A stretch of 64,000 nt of DNA from Adenanthera pavonina (GCA_026686845.1 JAIVEN010000010.1:21984001-22048000), one strand, 5' to 3'; shown: positions 32,300 to 44,865, counted from the stretch's first letter. The notes: generated by a model not told the origin, from the sequence alone. Numbers and translations are program-made.

Positions 32300-33400
32300 A
32301 TGTTGCGGGTTTGTGAGAAATCATACTGGAAGAAGCTCATAAGAGTAGGTATACTATTCACCCAGGTACCACCAAGATGTACCGGGATCTAAAGCGTGGT
32401 TATTGGTGGCCAGGTATGAAAAATGACATCGTAGAGTATGTGGCAAGATGTCTAATTTGTCATAAGGTAAAGATTGAGCACCAATTGCCTGCTAGTATAT
32501 TGCAATCTTTGGAGATCCTGGAGTGGAAATAGGATAGCGTTTCCATGGATTTTGTGATGGGAATACCGAAGACCTCTTCAGGACACAATGGAATATGGGT
32601 TATCGTGGATAGGTTGACAAAGTCGGCCCATTTCTTCTGATTCGGGAAACTATTTCGATGGAGAAGTTGGCTCAGTTGTATGTGAATAAGATTGTGAGGT
32701 TGGATGGAGTTCTAATGAATATTGTGTCAGACAGAGATCCTAGGCTTACATCCAGGTTTTGGAATTCTCTTCAAAAGGACATGGGTATGAAATTGAGTTT
32801 TAGTACTACTGATCACCCTTAAACTGATGGGCAAACTGAAAGGACCATTCAGACTCTGGAGGACATGCAATGGGCGTGTGTTCTAGAGAACAAAGGTAAT
32901 TGGGATCAATTTTTGCTGTTGGTTGAATTTGCCTACAATAACAGTTTTCACTCGAGTTTGTAAATTGCTCCGTATGAAGTGTTGTATGGCAGAAAGTGCA
33001 GGTCACCATTGTGTTGGGTTGAACTCGGTGAAAGGAGTCTTTTGGGCCAGGATATTATGGATCTAACCTCTCGACAAATAGAGAGTATTTGTCAGAAGCA
33101 TCTTACAGCTCAGAGTCGGTAAAAGAGTTATGTGGTTAGGAGGAGGAGACCATTGGAGTTTGATGTGGGAAATCATGTGTTTTTGAAGGACACTCCTACC
33201 ACTAGTGTTGGAAGATCGATTCGAGCAAAGAAGCTCACTCTGAGGTATATGGGTCCATACCAAATTTTGGACCGAATTGGGCCAATAGCATATCAAGTGG
33301 TGCTACCGCCTAATCTTGTTGGATTGTATGATGTTTTCCCCATGCTCAACTCAAGAAGTATCATCCGGATCGGTCTCATATCATTGATGATGAGGTAGTT
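32300..33400 (+). pseudogene. Element 3 integrase (frameshifted)
   Basis: The zinc finger is seen as YTIHPGTTKMYRDLKRGYWW (about 32352-32411) and CLICHKVK (about 32450-32475). Core: SMDFVMGIPKTSSG (about 32545-32585) with the first catalytic Asp, SDRDPRL (about 32729) with the second, and a FAYNN segment near 32925-32945 that follows the Glu region. Post-core: VFLKDTPTT...TLRYMGPYQILDRIGPIAYQ (about 33175-33295). Frame changes occur near 32640 and 32400, and stops near 32533 and 32820. It joins cDNA ends to target DNA. Confidence 0.83.
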
Positions 33401-33619
33401 CAAGTGTGAGAGGATCTGACTTTTGAAGTCATGTCGTTGCAAATTTTGGATGTTAAAGAGAAGCATTTGAGAAATAAGACCATAAAGTTGATAAAGGTAC
33501 TATGGAGCAGCTTGACATCCAATGATGTCACATGGGAGACTGAAGAACCCATGCGATGGAAGTACCCCTAGATCTTTGCTTGACGTATGAGTTGAAATTT
33601 TGAGGACAAAATTTTTATA
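33401..33619 (+). pseudogene. Element 3 chromodomain and pol end
   Basis: LTFEVMSLQILDVKEKHLRN (about 33417-33476) then KTIKLIKVLWSSLTSNDVTW (about 33480-33537) and ETEEPMRWKYP match the chromodomain-containing tail of Del/Tekay integrases. A stop follows at about 33570. The polypurine tract (33620-33631) and 3' LTR follow directly. The chromodomain is thought to bind modified histone H3. Confidence 0.8.
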
Positions 33620-33631
33620 AGGTGGGGAGAG

Positions 33632-36056
33632 TGTAACACCCCTCATGTTATCTTGCTTGGCATTGTGTTTAGGACCAGAGAAAATAGGATGGAGGAAGGC
33701 TTAAGTGGAGTCTGGAAGAGCTCTATGCTGTGGCGTGAAGCAGGGTTACCATGGCGAGAACCATTCCCGTGGCGTTGTTTCAGCTGAACATGATGGAGCC
33801 ATGGCGAGATTCAAGATTTTTATTTCAATCTGGATCACTTTGGATGACCGGAAAGAAAGAAACGAAAGGAAATGGAGGAGAAACTAAGGAGCAGTGCTAG
33901 GGTTCGCTATTTTCAACCATTAGGAGTGATTTTCAGACCTCAAGAGCTTGGATTCAAGTTAGTAAGTGTTCTCTACTCCTCCCTCTCCATTTTCTTTGGT
34001 TGGAATTTAGGGTTTTGAGGTTTTGAGGTTAGATCTTTGGTTCTGGCCGAAATCCATTGATTGAAATGGATGAAATGAGGTTAAGGAAGTGTGTTTTAGT
34101 GTTCTTGTTGCTCAGATGTGAGTTTTGAAGGGTGTATGTATGATTTGAGCTTAACCTTAGGTTGTTCTTAGTTAGAGCTCTTGGGAATCCGAAGTGTATG
34201 TGTTTGGGTAGTGTTTGAGTGGTCCCTAAGAGCTTATTGATGCATGAAAGGGGTGTTGGAACCTTGGGTTAGGTTGAAATGGTTGAATTATGGAATTTAG
34301 ATGTTTGGTATATTGTGTTAATTGAAGAATTATGCTATTATGAATATTATTTGGTTAACTGAGAGGGGTTCAAGTGTGTTGAGCAATTCAAGAAAGCTTG
34401 TGGAACTCATGTGAGGATGGTATTGACAACTTGAGGTAACCGGGTGTTTGTTTATATTGTATTAATTATGTTATATGATAGTACGTATATTTGTATATAT
34501 ATGCATGTCTCTATCATACAACGATATTGATGTTTTTATGTGTACTGTTTTTATATATCATGGTATGTATATAGTTTGATGATGATTATGATTATGATGA
34601 TGAGATATGTGATGATGACGTTGATATGATATGACGTGATGCATACATGACATTATGATGATGATGATATGATGATATGATGATACATGAGCATCACCCC
34701 ATGACATTGTGAGACTATGATATATATGGCGAATGGGGTAGTGATGATGTGATGATGATATGATGTATGATGATATATGTTAAGGAGGATAAGGTAGGAA
34801 TATGTATATGTGTTAGGGAGGATAAGGATGAAAATATATGTATATGTATATGTTAGGGAAGATAAGGATGGATTATACATGTTAGGGAGGATAAGGATGG
34901 ATGATATGTGTTAGGGAGGATAAGGATGAAAATATATGTATATGTATATGTTAGGGAAGATAAGGATGGATTATACATGTTAGGGAGGATAAGGATGGAT
35001 GATATGTGTTAGGGAGGATAAGGATGGGAGTTCCTACGAGGGTGACATGCATTCCATTCATTTTCATTGCATTCATGAATTGCGTGAGATATATGTATAT
35101 ATATATGTATGTGTGTGGTTGTTCCCAGTTACTGAGACATCATCTCACACCCCTCTCCCATGAACTAACCTTTCAGGTGAAGGTTCTGGCACTAGTCTGG
35201 AGAAGACGTGGGAGTAGCTACGTGCGTGGGAATAGTTAATGTAGTATTTGTAATTTTGGATATGTATGATGTGCCAAGTAGGATAGAATGGTTTGTAATG
35301 AATGTATGGTTATTGATACAGATTGTTATGGATGGTTGTTTGTATAGTTATATGTGGAAAGGAGGTTGTTTGTGGCATGTATGTTGTGCGTATATGTTAT
35401 GTTTGATGGAAGTTGGTTTTGGGTTTGATTGATGTGTTTTAGGGCCTGTAGCTCATTCTGTCAGGTAAGAGTTCCAAGGGGTCAAATCTCATAGAAGTGG
35501 TTCCTTTGGGGTGAAATCTCTTTAAACAAGTTGATTTGGGGGTTTTGGACCTATGGGGATGATCTTTGAGCGACCAGTTGCCTTTGATGGCAATTGGAGG
35601 TGGTTAGTGATATGTTTTGGTCAATAAATGGCTAAAACTGTGTTAGGGGTCCAGAATCTCCAGATGGAGTTGGATTGAGGTGTAAGTGGTGTTTATGGCT
35701 AGATTGACTTGTAGGAGTTGGAATCGAGTGAATTGGAGGTCGGAGCATAAAGTTATGCGCATTGGAAGTTCACCCTAGAGTGTGGAAATTGCTGATATGG
35801 GATATCAGCATGGGGCACCGTGGCTCCAGAGTCCAGGCCGCAGTGCCAGTGAGGCCAGAAACGATTGCAGAGCAGGAGAGGCCGGAGCCATGGTGGTACT
35901 GTAGTGGTCGTGGCCTCAACCCAATTTTTGGCATTTTGGGGGTTCGTTTTGCTGTTCCGAAGTTTTGAAGAGTTGTTTTGATATGTCGAGATTGTGTTTG
36001 GTTGAGATTTGAAGTTTTTGGTCAAGTCTGGAGGTGTCTGGAGGTAGGATGTTACA
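33632..36056 (+). repeat. Element 3 3' LTR-A
   Basis: Starts TGTAACACCCCTC right after the polypurine tract and ends GGTAGGATGTTACA. 2425 bp. It contains a 98-bp minisatellite (34811-35030), TGA/ATG-rich simple repeats (34570-34770) and several GCCATGGCG-like words. Family members: solo LTRs at 37394-39961, 45939-50775 and 48362-50648, and the truncated 25919-26419. Confidence 0.92.
34811..35030 (+). repeat. 98-bp tandem repeat inside LTR-A
   Basis: TGTTAGGGAGGATAAGGATG starts at 34811, 34909 and 35007, i.e. two full 98-bp units and a partial one. Each unit is itself built of three variants of a GTTAGGGA(G/A)GATAAGGATG word. Related words on the other strand occur at about 49340-49480 in the solo LTR 48362-50648. 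Confidence 0.9.
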
Positions 36057-37141
36057 CTAAACATCATGCTATCTCAATGGAAGTTTTAGTTTTACAAAAA
36101 AACCTCATCCCTCATTTACTTTCCTCTTAGTCAGAACATAATAGCCACAAGAGGAGAAGAAAACTCAACTTAAAACCATGAAACACTTAAAGGAAACTTG
36201 ATGATTGGAAGAGGAATGTTACCTTTGTTTGACCATAGAGAGCTCTTTTCCTTTCCTCTCCTTCTCTCCCTTGTTTTCTAGCCTTCCTTCTCTCCTTTCT
36301 CTTCCTTTCTTCCTTTTTTCCTCCCTCGGCCTCACCTGATCCTTTTCTCCTTCTTTCTCACATACTCCCCCTCTCATTTTCTCTTTTCTTGCATTGGCTT
36401 GGTATGTCCAAATAGGCGGAGGAGGCTTGCAATTTATTGAGGAAATGAGAGAATGTGAGCCATTGGATGACAACTTGATCCAAGGGCCAGAATTAATACT
36501 TGGTCACCAGGACAAGAGACTTCTTGCTTAAGCTTTGTGAATGGTAAAATTTTACCATTTACAATGGAAAATTTCATGCATGAGATAGAGAGAAGGGTGA
36601 AAAGTTTTAGGGTTTAACATTTACTCTTACTTTTACTTGGTCTAGTAACTTTTTAAGCAGTTACCTTTTTACTAGACTTTTATTGCACTTATTAATCCTT
36701 TTTACTGTGGTAAAAGTATACTAGTATTCAACTCTTACTTGGTACACTAACTTTTACTGTGGGGTTCACCTGTCTTACTTTTAATATTCATCTTACTCGA
36801 TATGGGATATTCACATGGGACTCACATTTTACTATACCTGCACTTTTCCTTTCTCTAGACCCACACAACCAGTATAACTTGTACTTTTAGCCTGCACCAG
36901 AGTATTTTAATATTATTTTCTCTCTCTCTTTAAAATGACCATTTTGCCCATACCTTTTAGCATAATGATTGTTTTACCTTTTAAGCTCCCATTTTGCCCT
37001 TACTTTTTTATTTTGGAACTTAATCCTATTTAATTGTATTTCTAGGCTTCTTCAAATATCATAAATTAATCTAGAACAAATTTATTTCATTCACAGTATT
37101 TTGTGATCATATGATACATATAGAAAAATGGGGATGTTATA
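36057..37141 (-). repeat. LTR-B, 5' half, minus strand, right of element 3
   Basis: The continuation of the LTR-B copy begun at 24762. It ends GGGATGTTATA (minus strand TATAACATCCC, a mutated TGTAATATCCC start) and is followed by TCCCT (37142-37146), matching TCCCT at 24757-24761. CT-rich words near 36240-36370 correspond to the AG-rich stretch near 20030-20080 of the solo LTR-B. Confidence 0.6.
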
Positions 37142-37393
37142 TCCCTCGCTAAGCATCTTGCTGACAACCATGAATACCAACCACCAAGAAATGAAATGCC
37201 AAGCCCATATTCTCTTCTCCCTTTCACACCTACCTCCCTGTCATTTTTAACTGTGAACGACCTAAATTGGCAATGCTGAACTTATAAATCTAGGTCTGTT
37301 CTTTCCTTCATGGTTCTTTGTTCTCCCAATTCTCCATCTTTTTCATTATTGCCTTACCATATTTGTATCTTAGATCCGTTTCATTATTCTTTG

Positions 37394-39961
37394 TGTAACA
37401 GCCCTCATTATACTATCCTAGATGTAGTCTTAAGCCAATAGGGAGTATACTTAATGATGTGAGCAGGACCAAAGGGATCAGAATGGAGAAAAGACAAAGG
37501 GAGCAGATTGGAAGAAAATAAGGTAGAAGCTCCCACGCCATGGCCTGAAATAGGGCTGTTGCAGCGAGTAAGCTGGAACTTGAAAAAAATATTTCGGATA
37601 GAAGGATTCCACACCACGGTGAACTTATAACTTGCTACTGCTCCATACCCTAAATTGCTATAAATCAGAAACATTTCAAAAGAACGAAACAGAGAAAAAC
37701 AGAGGGAGAACTAAAGAAGCTGCAATAGGGTTGAGAAATATGGACCTTGGGGGTGATTTTCGACCTCTGGGAGCTTTGATCTTGGTTGGTAAGTGATCCT
37801 TGCTCCTCTCTATCAATTTTTCTTTGGTTTTTGAGTTGGATTTTGGGCTATATATATTTGGGTTTTTGGTTTTGACCGAAATCCACCAAGTAAAATGGAT
37901 GAAATGGGATCAATGAAGTGTGATTTAGTGTTAATGATGCTTGGGTATAAGTTTTAGAGGGAGTATGTGTGATTTTCCTTAAACCTTAACTTTGTATAGT
38001 GTATGGTAGCTTGGAATCTGAAATGCATGGGGTTGATTGGATGTGGAAGGTTAACTAGAGCTCATTAATGCATAAAAATGATGTTGGAACCTTGGGTAGA
38101 GCTTAAATATTTGAGTTATGGATTTTGTTCAAATAGTATATTATATTAATTGAAGATATTATGGTATTGTAGTGGTTGTTTGGTTGACCAGAGGAGTACA
38201 AGTTGTTGCTGGCAATCCGAGAAGCTTGTGGAATCACGTGTGTGGTATTGACAACCTAAGGTAACCATGTAATTGTAATATATATGTTATATGTTAATAT
38301 ATATGTATGTATGCATGTCTCTATTCATACCATGATATCGTTATATATATGTGTATGATTTTCTATATATCGTGGTATGAGACGAGGTAATGATATATGA
38401 TGATGATGAGTATGATAGTGTATATGTGCATATATGATTGTAGCATCCACACATGATTGCATGCTAGTATGACCATGATGATGACTATGATGATGAATAT
38501 ATATTGTCAGAGGCATGTTAGTATGGCATCTATATCATTACCCTATGAGCATAGTGAAAAGTGGTGTATTGGGAGATAGTAATGGGAAGAGATATGATGA
38601 TATATGATATGACGATATGAAGAAAGATCCATGCTACTAAATCCTTTCCTATGGTCAGGAGAGCCAGGTGGTAGTGGACTATGATATGATGATGATATGA
38701 TTTGGTGATATAATGGAACATCTGTGCCGCTAAATCGTCTCGTATGCCCAGGAGAGCCAGGTGGCAGTGGATTGCATTTTTCTTAAATCACCACCAATTT
38801 GGGTGTGGTTCAGGGGAAGGAGAGCCATGGTCCAATCACTAGTGTGACCTTTGGCTAGGTACACTAGTGTGAGGTGAGCTTGGTGATGTCCTGGAATCAA
38901 TCTTCATCGACTATTGGAAGGAAATTACCTATTCGAAATGTCTTGTGATGACGCCAACTCATGGTTCTAGCTGTGTTTGATAGAGACATGCATTGCATAA
39001 CACTTGGCATTTCACGACATTATTTGCATAAATGTGTGATATTATGTGTTTGTTTTTGTCCTAATTATTGAGACATTGTCTCACACTTCTTCCTATAACT
39101 AATATTTCAGGTAAAGACTCTGGTACTAGTTTAGAGAAGACCATGAAGTCATAGGCCTCTCCGCATTTGGGAATCTCAAGTATGATTCGTAGTTGCAATT
39201 TAGTTTATGTAATATTGTGCCAAGTAGGTTATTGTGCCTTGATGTCTCAATGAGTGTCTTGGGAGTATTGTCTATATGTTACGTGAAGATAGGATGATTG
39301 TAACGATGATGTTTGGATGGTATGGATGATTATGTGATGATAGTAATGACGATGGATCATTTATATATGTGTGATGATAATTTGGACCCCAGTATAGGTC
39401 ACTATTATTGGAGTGCGTGTTTGTGAGCCAGAGTAGTCATACATAGGAGCCCAAAGGTGGTTTTAGGCCTTATATGTGTGTTTTAGACATATAGCCCATT
39501 GTGTGGTTATGGAGTTTAAGGGAGTCAATATGGGGTTCAAGGGAGTCAATTCTCGGATGAGAGGTTTCCCCAAGGTAGAACCTCCTTGGACAAGTTAGTT
39601 GAGCCAAATAGGACCTATGTGATGGTCCTTGAGTACCAAATAGCCTTTGCTGGCAAATAGAAGTGGTAAGTTGTTAGTTTTGACCAAAAAGTTGACAAAA
39701 TGGTGTCGGGCATTCAAAATCTCGATATAGAGCTAGATTCAAGTGAAATAGATGTCTATGGTTAGATTGGGATGAGAGTGACATGTAAGAGTTGAAATCA
39801 AGTCAATTAGAGGTTGGGACACGAAGTTATGCACGGTGGAAGTTCGCCCCAAAAATTAGTAAATTGCTGATATCATATCAGAAGGGGGCAAAGCTGGAGT
39901 TTTTATGAGCATTTGAGTTTATGAGGAGTTGGTTTGGAGTGTCTAAAAGTAAGTTGTTACA
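37394..39961 (+). mobile_element. Solo LTR-A
   Basis: TGTAACAGCCCTC at the start, AAGTTGTTACA at the end, with a perfect 5-bp duplication CTTTG (37389-37393 and 39962-39966). 2568 bp and no internal domain. It parallels element 3's 3' LTR: the ATATATCGTGGTATG word near 38368, AGGTAAAGACTCTGGTACTAG near 39109, and GTGCCAAGTAGG near 39218 are all shared. Confidence 0.93.
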
Positions 39962-39966
39962 CTTTG

Positions 39967-40797
39967 TGCCATGGGTTTGAAGGGTCAAAGATGGAGGAGC
40001 CAAAATTCGAAGATGCCGCATCTGCTTTTTTGTTATTTCATTATTTTTTTTATTTTTTATTTAGTGTGTATTTGGATTTTATTTTGATTCTGGATGAGGT
40101 TGTAGATGAAATCTAATTTGGAATTGTATTTTCATATTAATATTGTCTAATTTTTTTGTCTTGTGATTCTAGATTTCATTTAGATTTGATTTTGTTTTTG
40201 TGAAAAAAGAAATGAATAAGGCAAGAATAAAAAAAATTGTATAGGGATATTTTTGTCTTTTTAGATTTATTTCATTTAATTAACTATAAAAAATAAGTAT
40301 CTTGTCTATCTTCTTTAATGTTATTCCAAACAAACTCATGGAGACTATCATTCCATTTATTTCCTTCCCTTATGATTCTATTTCATTTCTTTCCCAACTT
40401 TTCCACTAACCAAACAAGCCCTATATGTCTTTTCCATTATGTCGATATCTTCAATCTCCTTTTTATTTTACCTTTTTGTGTGGTCGCCATAAGGTACCAT
40501 TTAACATTCATTATGTTGAGAAGGATATATTGTATATATCTTGCGAGTTTGATCTCTGTATTTTGTAAACTTTGGTAATTATCTATAACATTTTCTTCCC
40601 AAAAAAAAAGCCCTAAAAATAATAAACTGAACCATCAGCAAGTTGTTAGCTTCACGAGAGGATTGGTTATTCATAGTTATACAAGTTTTTTTTAATAGGA
40701 TTAAAGGGATTAATTCTCACAAATGTGCTTACAAATCTATGTATATATATACATAGTGGTATCATCTCATGGCTGTCATGTGAATCAAATGGACTAC
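39967..40797. other. Spacer between solo LTR-A and CACTA element
   Basis: AT-rich. It contains AACCAAACAAGCCC at 40417-40430, a word common at ends of plant DNA transposons, but no partner end was found. No gene recognised. Confidence 0.35.
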
Positions 40798-40824
40798 TCA
40801 CACTACACCAAAACTGACTTTTTT

Positions 40825-41075
40825 AGGTGCACAAAAGTAGGCGGTTATTTTAAAAAACGCCTACAAAAGTGAGGCAGGAAACTTTTATAGACGATTGTGA
40901 AATAACCGCCTATGAAAATAGACCTTTGAAGGCGGTTATTTAAATAACCGCCTACAAAAGTGGGTAAAATTAAATAAATAAAGTAATAAATAATGTAAAT
41001 AAAAATAATCTTAAACTAAAAAATTTTAAAGGAAAAGTAGGCGGTTTTTAGATATAACCGCCTACTTTTCCTTTG
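40825..41075. repeat. CACTA left subterminal repeats
   Basis: Three forward AGGCGGTTATT-type words (near 40839, 40930, 41039) alternate with ATAACCGCCTA words (near 40903, 40948, 41055), forming short palindromes. In the En/Spm family, subterminal motifs of this kind are bound by the TNPA protein. Confidence 0.85.
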
Positions 41076-41579
41076 TTATTTGAAAAAACAAATCCCTGAA
41101 ACACTTTTCATGTTTGCTCTCCGCCACTCATCAAATTCCTCTCATCCTCATCCTCGTCCTCGCCCTCCCTTCTCTCATCCTTGCTCTCTCCCATGCCATG
41201 TTCCACCAAATACATAGCAAGTCCTACCAGCAAGTTAAACTTGCTCCCACCGTGCTCCTTCCTTCTTGTTCCTCTCTCTCTCTAACAAGCCCTCAATCGT
41301 TCTCTCCTCTCATTCTACTATTAGGGTTCTCCATAAATTATACAAGTTCATCCCGTCTGCCAGAGTTTGAAAATTGCACGAGTTCACTGTTGATTATCCA
41401 GGTGAAAATTGCAAAATCCCATATTTCTAAGGTTTTATTTTATTTGTGTGTTTTCTTTCGATTAAGTTCAATAATCACTATGTCGATGGTATTTGGGTGA
41501 TGTGATTTATTTACCAGATTCTTCTACCTCTCCTTGCTTTTCACAAATCATCAAATTCGGAACCTCACTAATTCAGTTA

Positions 41580-42231
41580 CTATGTCGTGGCCATTGATGA
41601 AAGCGAATACAGTTACTATGAGCTCATTTGGTTGCTCCAAACTCTCAAGGAATCCTTAAGAAATAAGCCCATTCTGCTCTTAATGGCTTGACCTGTTCTT
41701 GATAACAACTACACAATTTTAGCTTCTATCAGCTCTGCTCGCCTCTACTCTCTTTTTCCACCCAGTTAAGTGCTAAAATTTTCATTGACTCATTAATGTC
41801 AGGGATCCTTTTCCTTTGTATGTGTATGTGTGTGCGGATTTTTTTTTTGCTGTTATTTTTCTTGTTTATTAGAGTTTCACATTGGCAACTGCTTTTGCGG
41901 TTTCTTTCTTGTTGATGAACTTGTTCTGCTCAAACACGGAGGACCAGATTTTGTGAACTCATACAAAGAGAATCAAAAAAAGCTTCCACTGGCTCTCCTG
42001 GAGAAAGCTAAGAATATATGTGGTAGTCATGGGGTACGTTTTTTCCTTTTTTTGGAATCTATATAAATTTATTTTTCTGATATCTGAACCATGTCTACTT
42101 TGTGTTTGTCTGTATGTATACTCGAGAGCTTATTTGTTTGAGCAATGAAAATGTCCAAATGAAGGCTAAACAAGAATGATCAAAGATGTTTATTTATTTG
42201 TACAGGTGAATGCAGAGATATTTACAGTAAG
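41580..42231 (+). pseudogene. Captured universal stress protein (USP) fragment
   Basis: Three exon-like blocks. Block 1 (41582-about 41767) reads YVVAIDESEYSYYELIWLLQ, then TLKESLRNKPILLLMA, an in-frame TGA at 41690, and DNNYTILASISSARLYS; the V-A-I/V-D-E-S-E start is the first strand and ATP-binding loop of plant USPs. Block 2 (about 41935-42032) reads YKENQKKLPLALLEKAKNIC and GSHG, then a GT donor at 42033. Block 3 (42207-42230) follows an AG acceptor and reads VNAEIFT before a GTAAG donor. Introns retained at matching positions show genomic capture, not a processed copy. USPs are small nucleotide-binding proteins linked to stress. The C-terminal half (the G-S-H-G loop region) is missing. 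Confidence 0.75.
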
Positions 42232-42760
42232 CTCATTGATTCTGTGTTTTTAAATTAATCAAAGTTAGGCTTAAAGAGGTTATGATTGATTAGAGTATGT
42301 AGCATTTTGCATTTGCTAGCAAATGCCGCAAATCATGAACAAGTTCCCTTTTCGTTTGTTTTTCGTGCTGATAAGTGTGTGGTGTCTCTTTCATTTTTTT
42401 TCCTTTAATTCTATTAGCTTGCCTGGAATAGGAAAATGGAGCTTAATTCTTGAAGCTCTAAGTTACTGCTACGATTACTTCGTCGTGAATTCAGAAAGCA
42501 ATATCATGCATTTGAAAGTAAATGCTTTATGGCTTGGAGATTCTGGAGAAGATTATTGTTGACGAAATAAGCATACGAATTATGCATGAAAAACGTAGGT
42601 CATATAATAGGCCTGGAAATTTAGTACAATGGATTGCATTAACCTTTTACACCATGCTGGCAAAGAAAAGGACTCTCTTTGTTCTTGTTATTGCACTTCC
42701 ATATGACGTGCTCACCATGTTTGTTCTTTTCCAAATGAACTAATTTTAATTAATTAACAG

Positions 42761-43676
42761 GGAACAAGTCCCCCAGGGAGTACACTTTATTTCAACTCGA
42801 GTAGGTAGGATCCATTTTATCTTCTATATGCTGTCTATTAACTCTATTATAGAGTTTCATTCCTGCTTTCTTCTATAAGATTTAAGGCTACCTATCAGAT
42901 ATCATGTTTTGTGGTTTCATGAAACAATGCAGTTAGAAATCGGATGAAGAGTGTGAAGAATATCTAGAAAATTACAAAGGCAATGAAGATGGTTGCTACT
43001 TCTAAACTACGTGCTATACAAACTAGAGCTGAAAATTCTTGTGGCCTTTAGCAGCCATTTACTGCCCTTCTAGGCGACACTCCCAGTATGGCGACTAACA
43101 TTGTTTTAAAATTCATACGTGGCTATTTATGCATGATTGTTATTTGTTTTATGATTCTTTTGCTTCTTCCTAATCTTATACATGTTACTCATTTAAGTAG
43201 TGCCATCAATATGGTATTGCGTGGCTTATGAAACACTGATACACTATAGTCATATTGGTGTCCTATATGTGTCAAACATGACAGAACACTTCAAATGTAC
43301 TTGGAAGCTGCATATTTTGTCATGTAGCTATGTCCAATCCGTTGTCTTGTATACTTGTCAGTTGTCAGTGTTTGTGTTTATTGTAGTGCAGTAGTAGCAC
43401 ATACATGCCACTGCATCATTTGAATTTTATGAATTAGCTATTGCATTTACTGAAATGAGTAAAAATTTTGAAGAAGAATGTTCCTTATGAAGTAGCACAT
43501 AAGTAAATATTTTGCGGTCAATGCCCTCACCATTCATCTTTCCTCTTCTGTTTCTATGCTAGATGTTGATGTGAAGAAAAATATTATTCTTACCATTTCA
43601 TCTGACAAAGGTCTATGTGGTGGAATCAACTCCACAGCTGTCAAGATAAGCAGGGCTTTGCACAAACTGTATTCTG
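42761..43676 (+). pseudogene. Captured mitochondrial ATP synthase gamma-subunit fragment
   Basis: Exon a (42761-42804) ends QGVHFISTRV with a GT donor. Exon b (42933-43085) reads RNRMKSVKNI, a stop where the family has Gln, KITKAMKMVATSKLRA, then AENSCGL, a second stop where the family has Trp, and QPFTALLGD. Exon c (43563-43676) reads VDVKKNIILTISSDKGLCGG then INSTAVKISRALHKLYSG with a GT donor at 43677. These are the N-terminal coiled-coil helix and Rossmann-like start of the F1 gamma subunit, the rotor shaft of the mitochondrial ATP synthase. Splice signals are kept and the rest of the gene is absent. Both stops are single-base changes of the expected codons, so it is a pseudogene fragment. 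Confidence 0.88.
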
Positions 43677-44865
43677 GTAATTTCTGCAACAAATTGCACT
43701 TTTTTAAAGTATTACAGAAAAAAAATTGAAGCAATTTCATTTTTTTGATTATATATTGTGGACATTCATATAACTAACTGATCGTTTCAATCATATATGC
43801 CCATCATTGTTAATTAATATTATTATATTAATATCTTTGATATTGAATATATACATATATGTATGTATGTATAGCATGCATCTTAGAATTATCTTATCTT
43901 TTGTTTTTCTTAAAATAGTGTTGTATCCTCCTATCTTTATTGTATCGGATCTCGTATCTATGTTCCATAAAATGACAATCCATTGGAGTTCATTTGGCAA
44001 GACAAAATTAGTGGATTGTTTATAACCCTGATGATGAAGGAGGCCTTTAGCCATTTCAATAACTGAGATAGCAAGATGAGTCATTGTGTTTATTCCCTTG
44101 CTCTTTATTCTCCCCATTTTTGGCTAATCTATGTTGCCTGAATTCTGGTTATTGAGTATGAACAGTGCATGGGTTACGGATACAGCATATTATATTCTAT
44201 AATTATGTGAGAACTTTTATAATTAAGCATTTGAATTTATGATAGGATTATGTGTTTGTAACTTGGTATGAGAAAGTGAGAAATATTTGAATGAATGTAC
44301 CAGGATGGAGAGAATTTGTGGTATTGGCCTTTTTTAATTGGGTATCTGTATTGTTGCAATCTATTCTAATACTTCTAAGGGTTGTGTTAGAATAGACTTT
44401 GAAGATAGAGGGCAGGTTCGCATACTGCATAATAGAAATTTGAGATCCTTATAATTCCTACTTCCTGAAGTGTAAATTTGAAATGAAACCCCAGGCATAG
44501 GGTTTGCAACCTATTGACCTATCATTGAGAATAATTATAGTAGTCAAACTACATTCTTGTAATATAGGCTTTCATAATTTCAATTATATAATTAATCTTT
44601 TTATCAAATAATGAGAAGTTGTAGGTTTTCTTCCGCATTATACCTTAGGTAAATTTTATATCTTTCTCTCTGTTTAGAAACAAATTTGTAGTGTCAATAT
44701 ATTGTTTATGTGTGATATGTAAATTGATATTAATTTATAAATACTTTTTAATGTAATACATTTTATTTATTATTAATGGATTTAATAGGTTGCATATATT
44801 TTGATATTAGATTAATCTACTATCAAAATATATATTTTTTTATTTTTTTAAAAAATATATACCTT

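Larger units (their letters stand above)
25919..36056 (+). mobile_element. Element 3: Ty3/gypsy retrotransposon, Del/Tekay-like chromovirus, chimeric 5' end
   Basis: A plus-strand element: 5'-truncated LTR-A (25919-26419), a Cassandra-like segment (26420-26912), primer site (26915), gag, protease, a SIRE-like solo LTR insertion (28755-30617), RT, RNase H, integrase, chromodomain, polypurine tract AGGTGGGGAGAG (33620-33631) and a full 3' LTR (33632-36056). The 3' LTR ends TTACA and is followed by CTAAA, but no partner duplication exists at the truncated left end. The coding part has many stops. Compared with element 2 it keeps gag and protease. Confidence 0.88.

Noticed and set aside
34570..34770. 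CRISPR-like or coding repeat in the GATGATGATATG stretch
   Set aside because: These are simple AT/GA-rich repeats inside LTR-A with no spacer regularity and no coding sense.
36219..36473. A Glu/Lys/Arg-rich protein on the minus strand
   Set aside because: The frame arises from the AG-rich U3/R stretch of LTR-B; the same stretch is non-coding in other copies.
40318..40440. A DNA transposon end at AACCAAACAAGCCC
   Set aside because: Only one end is visible; the sequence to the left gives no matching start.
42761..43676. A working ATP synthase gamma gene
   Set aside because: Two in-frame stops, only three exons, and it lies wholly inside a CACTA element.
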